38,251 bases of DNA from Ignavibacteriales bacterium (GTDB lineage Bacteria; Bacteroidota; Ignavibacteria; UBA10030; F1-140-MAGs086), in the NCBI GenBank assembly GCA_018335975.1, contig JAGXRH010000166.1, forward strand, positions 1-38,251, in the 5' to 3' direction. The number at the start of each line of letters is the position of its first letter. The stretch's first letter is position 1. The position numbers and the translations under genes were made by a program. Positions 9,358-16,507 of this stretch are shown piece after piece. Below the pieces are notes generated by a model. The model was not told the origin of the DNA, searched no databases, and worked only from the letters and a program-made list of their open reading frames with translations.

Positions 9358-10184
9358 TTCTCTATTGATTTCTCCAACGCAACACGCTCGCTATCCGCAA
9401 CGGAGGTAACGATAAAAACACGCTCCAATTTTGAAAACTCTACGCTTGGCGCAATTTCTATTTCCTGAAAAATTGTTTCGGGAATTTGCTTTGCTGCAAC
9501 GACGATGCCAATTTCAATATTCGCAGGATAAATGCTGCTGAACTGCGATGTTACAATTCTATCGCCCGGTTTTATATCCACCGACTTGACAATATTTTTC
9601 AGGACAAGATGTGTTCCACCTTCCCACGCAACAATTCCGTTTGTGCGGCTTCGTTCAACGACTGCGCTGACGCGGCAATCACGATGTAACAAAATTTGTC
9701 CAACGGAGTAATGTTCGCTTGCGGCAACAATTCTTCCTACCAATCCCTCGTCTGAAATTATTGCCATATTCGGTTTCACGCTGTCGTTTGTTCCCACGTC
9801 GAGCGTAATGGTATTGCGAAGCAAATGCAAACTTTTTCCGACAACATCGGAAGCAACAATGGAGAAGGAGGTCTGTTCTTTGAATTCCAACAATCGCCGC
9901 AGTTCGAGATTTTCCAATTGCGATTGACGAAGCGAATTTACTTCCTGCAATAATTTTACATTCTGGTTTTGCAAAGCATCGCGTTGATGTTGCAGTTCGA
10001 TGGGATTGGGAATGAACGAGAGAATGCTTTCCACAAATCCGATTGCCGTCAACGAAAATGATTGTATCGCCCGTAGTTGCGGATTGCTGCTTATTGCCAT
10101 GATGAAAATGGATACGGTTACCAGCATCGCAAAAACTAAATACGCGCGAAAGGTTTCGAATATGTAGAGAACGAGGCGAAACAA
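9354..10184 (-). CDS. mreC: Rod shape-determining protein MreC
   Basis: The 276-residue protein has one N-terminal membrane segment (about 12-31), a coiled coil (about 62-98, from LQHQRDALQNQN) and a C-terminal beta-rich periplasmic domain. That domain contains DVVGKSLHLLRNTITLDVG, the MAIISDEGLVGRIV motif and VVERSRTNGIVAWEG, all typical of MreC. It forms the periplasmic scaffold that activates PBP2. It starts 2 nt after the MFS gene stop and overlaps mreD, so the three are probably one transcript. Confidence 0.94.
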   Translation of the reverse strand: MFRLVLYIFETFRAYLVFAMLVTVSIFIMAISSNPQLRAIQSFSLTAIGFVESILSFIPNPIELQHQRDALQNQNVKLLQEVNSLRQSQLENLELRRLLEFKEQTSFSIVASDVVGKSLHLLRNTITLDVGTNDSVKPNMAIISDEGLVGRIVAASEHYSVGQILLHRDCRVSAVVERSRTNGIVAWEGGTHLVLKNIVKSVDIKPGDRIVTSQFSSIYPANIEIGIVVAAKQIPETIFQEIEIAPSVEFSKLERVFIVTSVADSERVALEKSIEK

Positions 10185-10186
10185 AT

Positions 10187-11395
10187 TTAGGTTTGAGTTT
10201 TAAGATTTGCGGTTTGAGGAAGAACATCTTTCCCTGCAACCATAAAATAGACGCTACCGATAATTCCAAACGCGAATGCGGAAAGCAAATTCATCGCGGG
10301 AGAAACTTCCCACAAATACGCTCCGACAAACGCCGCAACGGAAACAATGACATCGCGAACGAGATAATACAAACCGTACATACTTGCTTTGGATTGGTCG
10401 GGTGATAAATCAAGTATTAATGCTTTGCGTGTTGGTTCGCCGAATTCCTTCAACCCGCGAAGGATAAATGCGAGGAGAAGCAAAATATAGGATGTGGAAA
10501 AAAATAACACGAGCGGAAAGAACGTAAAAAACCAGAACGTAATCGTTACAAAAATTTTCTTTCCTGTTTTATCGGCAAAATGCGCAACGGGAATATACAC
10601 AAACATCGCTGTCGTCATTTCCACAGCCGTGAGTACACCAAATTCCCACGCAGAAATACCAATTGTTTTCATACACCACACAACGACAAAGGCATACGGA
10701 ATTTGTTCGCAAAAACGTATGAGAACATCGGAAAGCAAAAGATGTTTTAAGTCCGATGACATTTGTTTCCACAGCACAAACGGATTTCCGACAACGTTTT
10801 TTGTTCCGGCAGTCCCTTCTATCATACGTTGCTGAAAGATAAGAGCGGCAACCGTAAACACAATTGCAAGTCCGAATGCAAATTGTACCCCTCGCGTTTC
10901 ACCGAAAGTCGAAATCAAAACGCCGCCAATTATTGGACCGATAATCATTGGAATTCTTCGCACGAAAGAATTTACCGAAACTCCCATCGTGCGTTTTTGC
11001 TGTGGAAGATTTTTCGCAACCAAATCCATCGTTGCGGGCATTGAGATTGCCGACCACGAAAGAAAAAAGAGCGAACCAACGATTACCATTTGCCATACGG
11101 GAAAAATAATGACGATGAGATAACCGAAAATTGCGAGAAGATTGAAAAGAAACAGTGCGCGTTTATATCCCAACCGGTCGCTGATATAACCGCCCGCAAA
11201 CGAATACACGGCATTGAGAAAATTATTTGCGCCGTTGAAATATCCGATGGAAAGAATTCCCCCGCCAAGTGCGAGAAGGTAAATTGGTAAAAAACGTTCG
11301 GCGAGTTTTTCTCCCATCCCCACAAGCACCACCATTATGAGAAGCGCAATAGTGCTTCGCTTTAATCCGAGAAACTCAAAAATTTTTTGAGTCAT
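10187..11395 (-). CDS. Major facilitator superfamily transporter
   Basis: The 402-residue protein has about 12 hydrophobic segments. The MFS signature GGYISDRLGYKRALFLFN lies after the second segment (about 67-84), and a related loop HFADKTGKKIFVT comes mid-protein. The substrate cannot be read from the sequence. It sits between mreB and mreC, 2 nt before mreC, which is unusual because mreB and mreC are normally adjacent. This could reflect insertion, or a wall-precursor or metabolite transporter co-opted into the operon; neither is shown. Confidence 0.9.
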   Translation of the reverse strand: MTQKIFEFLGLKRSTIALLIMVVLVGMGEKLAERFLPIYLLALGGGILSIGYFNGANNFLNAVYSFAGGYISDRLGYKRALFLFNLLAIFGYLIVIIFPVWQMVIVGSLFFLSWSAISMPATMDLVAKNLPQQKRTMGVSVNSFVRRIPMIIGPIIGGVLISTFGETRGVQFAFGLAIVFTVAALIFQQRMIEGTAGTKNVVGNPFVLWKQMSSDLKHLLLSDVLIRFCEQIPYAFVVVWCMKTIGISAWEFGVLTAVEMTTAMFVYIPVAHFADKTGKKIFVTITFWFFTFFPLVLFFSTSYILLLLAFILRGLKEFGEPTRKALILDLSPDQSKASMYGLYYLVRDVIVSVAAFVGAYLWEVSPAMNLLSAFAFGIIGSVYFMVAGKDVLPQTANLKTQT

Positions 11396-11531
11396 TTAGC
11401 AAGATGTGAGATTAGGGATATGAGTGGTGAATGTAACCGAAGCGGAGGTGAGAGGTTAAAGGTTTGTGGTCTGTATCAAAAAAAATTGTATTCTCGATTC
11501 TCAAACCTCCAACCACAAACCACGAATCACT
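11396..11531. repeat. Intergenic repeat tract with 10-bp inverted repeat
   Basis: The gap between mreB and the MFS gene contains GGTTTGTGGT at 11461-11470 and its perfect complement ACCACAAACC at 11512-11521, separated by 41 nt including an A-run. The wording (ggtttgtggt, cctccaaccacaaacc) belongs to the same low-complexity intergenic style seen at 13,930-13,970 and 27,140-27,190. No T-run follows, so a terminator role is doubtful. Confidence 0.55.
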
Positions 11532-12557
11532 TTAATACTTCCGGCTGCGAATGAGAACTTTCATATAATGATTCAAATCTTCGAGCACTTTTCCCGTCCC
11601 ACGGACAACTGCGGTTAACGGGTCTTCGGCAATATGCACGGGCAAACTTGTCTCAAGGCGAATGCGTTCATTGAGTCCTTTTATTAATGCGCCGCCGCCG
11701 GAAAGCATAATTCCTCTGTCCAAAATATCTGCGGAAAGTTCTGCGGGCGTTCGTTCAAGCGTTTGGCGAATTGCATCAACGATTTGCTGAACACATTCAC
11801 TCATCGCTTCGCGGATTTCTGCAGAAGTTCCGATTACCGTCTTTGGAATTCCGTTTACTAAATCTCTCCCCTTCACTTCAATTTCCACTTCCTCTTTCAA
11901 AGGCATCGCGCTTCCGACTTCGCATTTAATCGCTTCGGCAGTACGTTCACCGATGAGTAAATTATGATTCGCGCGAAAATTTCTGATGATGGCATTGTTG
12001 AGTTCGTCGCCGGCAATTCGTATGGAAACTTTTTCGACAATTCCCGATAATGCGATAACGGCGATTTCCGTTGTTCCTCCTCCGATATCCACAATCATAT
12101 TTCCCATCGGTCCGTCAACATCCATTCCAACGCCGATTGCTGCTGCCATTGGTTCTTCGATGAGGTGCACTTCTTTCGCTCCGGCATGCTCTGCAGAATC
12201 ACGTACCGCACGTTTTTCTACTTCGGTAACACCACTGGGAACAGCAACGACGATTCTTCGTGAAGGAACAACGCCCGAATGAATTTTTTTGATGAACTCA
12301 CGCAACATCCCTTCGGCTATTTCAAAGTCGGCAATCACTCCATCGCGCAAAGGACGAATGACGGCAATATCGGAATGTGTACGCCCGAGCATTTCCCGCG
12401 CTTCATTCCCAATCGCAATAATTTTTTTTGTGTTGCGGTCGAATGCGGCGATAGATGGCTCGTTGAGAACAATACCTTTGCCTCGCAAAAAAATCAGCGT
12501 GTTTGCTGTTCCTAAGTCAATTGCAAGGTCAGAAGAAAAAAGTGAGAAAAGTCCCAT
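11532..12557 (-). CDS. mreB: Rod shape-determining protein MreB (bacterial actin)
   Basis: The 341-residue actin-fold ATPase polymerises at the inner membrane and directs side-wall synthesis. It has phosphate 1 motif DLGTANTLIF (about 14-23), VAVPSGVTEVEKRAV, phosphate 2 motif DIGGGTTEIAVI and the adenosine motif LSGGGALIKGL. The N-terminal MGLFSLFSS is a plausible membrane-binding amphipathic start. The length is standard. It is the first gene of the mre block; an MFS gene intervenes before mreC. The upstream gap (12558-12670) carries a tagattttagatt-type repeat tract. Confidence 0.96.
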   Translation of the reverse strand: MGLFSLFSSDLAIDLGTANTLIFLRGKGIVLNEPSIAAFDRNTKKIIAIGNEAREMLGRTHSDIAVIRPLRDGVIADFEIAEGMLREFIKKIHSGVVPSRRIVVAVPSGVTEVEKRAVRDSAEHAGAKEVHLIEEPMAAAIGVGMDVDGPMGNMIVDIGGGTTEIAVIALSGIVEKVSIRIAGDELNNAIIRNFRANHNLLIGERTAEAIKCEVGSAMPLKEEVEIEVKGRDLVNGIPKTVIGTSAEIREAMSECVQQIVDAIRQTLERTPAELSADILDRGIMLSGGGALIKGLNERIRLETSLPVHIAEDPLTAVVRGTGKVLEDLNHYMKVLIRSRKY

Positions 12558-12670
12558 TAAGTATTTTAGATTTTAGATTGAAGATTTTAGATTAATATTT
12601 ACCGTATTCGTATTACCTTACTTTTGATCTCGTGTTTGCCCTGTTGTGAGTTTTCATTTTGGTTCCGTCG

Positions 12671-13888
12671 TTATCCGCAAATTTCTTTGAATACACGAAG
12701 AAAATTTCCGCCGAGAATTTTTTTTACATCCTCTTCCGAATATCCGCGTTTCAAAAGTTCACGCGTAATGTTCGGCAAATACGTTACATCATCCATTTCT
12801 TTCGGCACAGCATTGATGCCATCGAAATCGGAACCGATGCCAACGTGGTCTGCACCGATAAGTTTTGCCGCATAATCAATATGGTCAATTAAAATGGAAA
12901 GCGACGGTCGAATTTTTTCATATTCTGCATTCAGCAACTCAGAAATTTTATGGTCGCGTTCAAATCCATTGCCGGAAAAATTTTTGGTGATTTCCTCAAT
13001 TTCTGTTTGATGGTTTGCGCGAATCATTTTTTCTTTTCGCTGATATGAACTATCAATAAACCCGGGATTAAAATTGATAAAAACAACACCGCCATTTTCG
13101 GCTATCGCTTTGAGTTGTTCATCTTTCAAATTCCTCCGATGCGGACAAATATTATAAACAGATGAATGTGAGGCAATTACCGGCATTGAAGTCGTTTTCA
13201 TCACATCCCAAAATGTTTGTTCGCCTACATGAGAAATGTCAACCATAATTCCGAGTTCATTCATTTTGCGAACGATTTGTTTTCCGAAATCGGTCAATCC
13301 TTTTCTTGCATTTTGGTTAGCAGGGTCGGTTTCAAACGATGCAGAAGTTGCCCAACTCACGCTGTTATTCCACGTGAGCGTGATGTACCGTACGCCGCGT
13401 TTATAAAAGTGGTCGAGTTTTTGCAACTCCAACTCTTCATTAATGGTCGAATCTTCGATGGGATGGGCTCCTTCCATTCCATACAACGCAACAAGTTTTT
13501 CCTGTTTTCGAAGTGATTCGAGTTCACTCGAGTTTCGGGCAATTCCCATCGCATTCGAACTTCGCCTTGCAAGCGATTCCATCGAATCAATCATTGCGTT
13601 TGCATATTCGTACGAGTGTGGAACTTTATCCGGCGGCGCCCAGATCGAAAAAATCTGAACGTCAACTCCCCCCTCTTTCAAACGGGGAATATCCGAATGT
13701 CCCTTTGTAGTACGAACAGAAATATCTTCGCCTTTCATTATTCGTTGCACAACATCATTATGGGTATCTGCAACTACTGCATCGAAATGGATTTTCCGGT
13801 AATCGCTTACGCCCGAAAATCCAAAAACAAAAGCAGTCAATGGAAGGAGAAAAAAAATATTTCGCAACAAACAATTCTTCATTGGCAT
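12671..13888 (-). CDS. Secreted membrane dipeptidase (peptidase family M19)
   Basis: This renal-dipeptidase-family zinc hydrolase probably cleaves dipeptides in the periplasm. Visible metal ligands are the HND of VADTHNDVVQ, the Glu of LYGMEGAHP, the histidines in IASHSSVYNICPHRRNL and the Asp of GIGSDFDGI. VDISHVGEQTFWDVM is also typical. I chose the ATG at 13888 (405 residues) over the longer frame because it gives a proper signal peptide, MPMKNCLLRNIFFLLPLTAF; the ATG at 13882 is equally possible. The last residues are ILGGNFLRVFKEICG. The upstream gene is 80 nt away on the same strand. Confidence 0.92.
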   Translation of the reverse strand: MPMKNCLLRNIFFLLPLTAFVFGFSGVSDYRKIHFDAVVADTHNDVVQRIMKGEDISVRTTKGHSDIPRLKEGGVDVQIFSIWAPPDKVPHSYEYANAMIDSMESLARRSSNAMGIARNSSELESLRKQEKLVALYGMEGAHPIEDSTINEELELQKLDHFYKRGVRYITLTWNNSVSWATSASFETDPANQNARKGLTDFGKQIVRKMNELGIMVDISHVGEQTFWDVMKTTSMPVIASHSSVYNICPHRRNLKDEQLKAIAENGGVVFINFNPGFIDSSYQRKEKMIRANHQTEIEEITKNFSGNGFERDHKISELLNAEYEKIRPSLSILIDHIDYAAKLIGADHVGIGSDFDGINAVPKEMDDVTYLPNITRELLKRGYSEEDVKKILGGNFLRVFKEICG

Positions 13889-13968
13889 AGAACCTGAAGG
13901 ATTGAGGAAATGAGAATTCCGGTATGAGCAACAAATTACCCACAACTCAAACCTCGAACCTCAATCTC

Positions 13969-14172
13969 TTATAACGGCGCCTGTTCGCTTTGCGCTTTCC
14001 ACTGGTCTTTCATTCCCTGCACTTCATCGCGGATTTCCTGGGCTTTGCGTTTGAGCGCCGCCATATCTTTCCGTACACGAACGCCTGCGGAAGCGTTTTG
14101 CTTTTCATAAAATTTTTTGAAGTCCTCTGCAAATGTTTGAATGAGGTCGAGTAATTCTTGATGACGATTCAT
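13969..14172 (-). CDS. Histone H1-like protein (Hc1-type, Bacteroidetes family)
   Basis: The 67-residue helical protein has the central motif NASAGVRVRKDMAALKRKAQEIR. This matches the (K/A)AAGxRxRK...L...L(A)QEIR pattern of Bacteroidetes Hc1/histone H1-like proteins, which bind DNA non-specifically and may organise the nucleoid. The first half (HQELLDLIQTFAEDFKKFYEK) is the conserved N-terminal helix of that family. It lacks the extended lysine-rich tail of chlamydial Hc1. It sits alone, 80 nt upstream of the dipeptidase. Confidence 0.75.
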   Translation of the reverse strand: MNRHQELLDLIQTFAEDFKKFYEKQNASAGVRVRKDMAALKRKAQEIRDEVQGMKDQWKAQSEQAPL

Positions 14173-14233
14173 TGATTTTCCTTGAATAGTTATGAATAGA
14201 ATATTGTTAATTGAAAAAAAACATTGTTCACTT

Positions 14234-15340
14234 TTATTTATTTTTTACTTTCAAACTCGCGCGCTTCAAATTCTCCATCAACTCGAACCGTTGGTGATAA
14301 AGTTTTTTCAACGGACGCGGCTTGCATTTTGCTAACGCATACGAGGTCATTATCGGCAAAGCGAGTGTTGAATCCAAATACGCAACCACCGTGTCGGGAA
14401 GTTTATCGGGGTCAACTTTACCCCAACTTACCGCTTCACTTGGCGTTGCTCCCGAAAGTCCGCCGGTATCGGGACGCGCATCGGTAATCTGTAAAAAGAA
14501 ATCGTGTCCCTTTTCTTTTATTCCAAAGACTTCCTGGATTTGCGGTTCGGTTTGCAGTATAAAATTTTTCGGAGAGCCGCCGCCGAGAATAAATACTCCG
14601 CTGTTGCCTCCGCTTCGTTTTGCTTGCAACACGATTGCCGCCGTTTCATTAACATCGAGCAGAACATCAATACGTGTTCCGTTTCCTTCGAATGCTGCGC
14701 GGGCAACATTCATTCCGAGCGAACTATCGCCGGGTGAAGAAGTATAAATCGGAACTCCATAATGGTACGCGGCAGAAAGAAGACTCATATTTTTAATTCC
14801 CAATATTCGTTCGCGCTCGGCAACATACTTTCCCAAAAGAAAATGTAATTCTGCTGTTCCCATTTCTTTTTGAAACTCCGGCAGTTTTACAAGTTCGCGA
14901 AAAAATTTATCGGTCGAGTACAACAACTCTTCGTCAAAAACAATATCGTAAATTCGAATCACGCCATGCTTTCGTAAAATTCTATCATCCACAAACGGCG
15001 AACCGCTGTGCACTTCGTGACCAATCGAAAAATGTGTATCGTGATAAATGTTTGCGCCTGTTGAAACAATCCAATCCACAAACCCGGCTTTCATCAGCGG
15101 GACAATGCACGTACCACCGAGACCTGCCGGAGTGAGCGCTCCGGTAATACTCATTCCGACTGTAGAATTTGCGGAGAGCATTTTTTGCGTAAATAAAAGA
15201 CACGCTTCCTTTAAACGTGCAGCGTTATAAGCGTTAAAATAATTTTCTACTAAATCTGTTACAAAAATATTTTTCGGAATCGGTTTTCGCTCGATGGGTT
15301 TTCCGCGGAGAAATTTATTTTTATGTTGAGGCGATTTCAA
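14234..15340 (-). CDS. Deoxyhypusine synthase-like protein
   Basis: The 368-residue protein aligns with the deoxyhypusine synthase fold, an NAD-dependent spermidine aminobutyl transferase. Visible motifs are [45 protein letters not shown] and [10 protein letters not shown]. The catalytic block is [17 protein letters not shown], whose Lys308 matches the enzyme-intermediate lysine of eukaryotic DHS. Bacteria lack eIF5A, so the substrate is probably another amine (homospermidine-type chemistry) or an unknown protein. The start is a TTG at 15340, since no ATG fits the conserved N-terminus. It is divergent from the GlcNAc kinase operon. Confidence 0.88.
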   Translation of the reverse strand: MKSPQHKNKFLRGKPIERKPIPKNIFVTDLVENYFNAYNAARLKEACLLFTQKMLSANSTVGMSITGALTPAGLGGTCIVPLMKAGFVDWIVSTGANIYHDTHFSIGHEVHSGSPFVDDRILRKHGVIRIYDIVFDEELLYSTDKFFRELVKLPEFQKEMGTAELHFLLGKYVAERERILGIKNMSLLSAAYHYGVPIYTSSPGDSSLGMNVARAAFEGNGTRIDVLLDVNETAAIVLQAKRSGGNSGVFILGGGSPKNFILQTEPQIQEVFGIKEKGHDFFLQITDARPDTGGLSGATPSEAVSWGKVDPDKLPDTVVAYLDSTLALPIMTSYALAKCKPRPLKKLYHQRFELMENLKRASLKVKNK

Positions 15341-15520
15341 ATTAAGGTTGGGAATTTTTACAAAAAACGGGATTAATATATTATTTTAGATTAATCACAC
15401 AAACAAATTTGCGAAAATTTAAAAAAATAAGGGTTTCAACTTTTAACTGTAATTTTGTCAAAATTTTCTTTTACAAAAAATTTTTATACGTTTTTCCACA
15501 ATTTTTATAATTTTTTGAGT
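15341..15520. promoter_or_regulatory. AT-rich divergent promoter region
   Basis: About 180 bases separate the divergent starts of the deoxyhypusine synthase-like gene and the GlcNAc kinase. It is extremely AT-rich with A- and T-runs and must carry promoters for both directions. No -35/-10 pair stands out enough to place. Both flanking genes appear to use TTG starts. Confidence 0.45.
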
Positions 15521-16507
15521 TTGAAAGAAAAATATCTCATCGGCATCGAAGGCGGCGGAACAAAATCTTCTGCCATTCTTACCAACGAAAAAGGAAAAAT
15601 AATTTCTCAAGCAAATGGGAGTGTGACAAATCCGAATGTTGTTGGTTTTGAAAAATCCGCAAAAAATATTGTTTCACTGATTTCAATCCTTAACAAGAAA
15701 GCGAAATGTTCGTTGAAAAATATTTCTTCCATTGTCATCGGGACTGCCGGCGCGGGAAACAAATCAAATCAATCTCAACTGAAAAAAGAATTGCAAAAAT
15801 ATTTTCGAAAAGAAAAATCACTTCCTAAAATCAAAATCACCAGCGATGCAGAAATTGCCGTTGAAGCCGCGCTCGGAAAAGAAAGCGGAATTGTTTTGAT
15901 TGCCGGAACCGGTTCCATTTTGTTCGGGAAAGGTTATTTGCAACGAATGACCAATGACCAATTACGAATGACGAATAACGAATATCCAATGTTCAATGTA
16001 GAATGTAGAAGTTTTAGAATTGGCGGGTGGGGAAAAATTCTCGGCGATGAAGGAAGCGGATTCGTTATTGCGCGCGATGCGTTGAAAGAAGTCGTTTCGT
16101 CGTTCGACAGAAAAACACCATCAACGGTACTCACAAAATCCGCACTAAAATTTTTTTCTGCAAAATCCGTAGAAGAACTTCCGTCGAAAATTATAAACGG
16201 GAAAAAGGAAATTCCTGCTTTTGCTCCAAACGTAATACAACTTGCATCGAAAAAAGATTTCCAGAGTTTGTTCGTTGTGGAGTTTCATTGTAATGCGCTT
16301 TTACAGCAATTGCATTTGATGATGAATAATTTTCCGGGCGTTGATAAACTTCCGATAGTTCTCCTCGGCGGTCTTTTAGAAAACGAAAATTTCTATTCTC
16401 GAATGCTCAAAGAAAAAATAAAACAATATTTTCCTCAACTTGAAATAATGAAGCCAAAATTTCCGGCGGTGTACGGCGCAATTCTACTTTCACTGAAATC
16501 CAAATGA
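15521..16507 (+). CDS. N-acetylglucosamine kinase, BadF/BadG/BcrA/BcrD ATPase family
   Basis: The 328-residue ASKHA-fold sugar kinase has phosphate 1 motif IGIEGGGTKSSAIL, then IVIGTAGAGNKSN, phosphate 2 motif VLIAGTGSILFG, GGWGKILGDEGSGFVIA and a C-terminal LLGGLLENENFY. It probably phosphorylates GlcNAc released from the cell wall. The start is uncertain: a TTG at 15521 (KEKYLIGIEGG) matches where family members begin, while an upstream TTG at 15455 only adds low-complexity residues. About 22 extra residues lie between GTGS and GGWG, encoded by intergenic-type repeat DNA (15944-16016). The stop overlaps the next ATG by 4 nt, so it is coupled to the GH3 gene. Confidence 0.85.
   Translation: MKEKYLIGIEGGGTKSSAILTNEKGKIISQANGSVTNPNVVGFEKSAKNIVSLISILNKKAKCSLKNISSIVIGTAGAGNKSNQSQLKKELQKYFRKEKSLPKIKITSDAEIAVEAALGKESGIVLIAGTGSILFGKGYLQRMTNDQLRMTNNEYPMFNVECRSFRIGGWGKILGDEGSGFVIARDALKEVVSSFDRKTPSTVLTKSALKFFSAKSVEELPSKIINGKKEIPAFAPNVIQLASKKDFQSLFVVEFHCNALLQQLHLMMNNFPGVDKLPIVLLGGLLENENFYSRMLKEKIKQYFPQLEIMKPKFPAVYGAILLSLKSK
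15944..16016 (+). repeat. Intergenic-type repeat tract inserted in frame in the sugar kinase gene
   Basis: This stretch reads as chained units of the type 'gaatgacca / attacgaat / gacgaat / aatgt', ending in a gttttagaat run. It is the same style as intergenic tracts elsewhere in the window (for example 16504-16550 and 8850-8884). It encodes residues such as RMTNDQLRMTNNEYPMFNVE, placed where the family normally has a short loop before GGWG. The insertion keeps the frame. Confidence 0.65.

Noticed and set aside
12671-13945. Longer dipeptidase start at 13945
   Set aside because: The extra 19 residues precede a proper signal peptide and are encoded by intergenic repeat wording.
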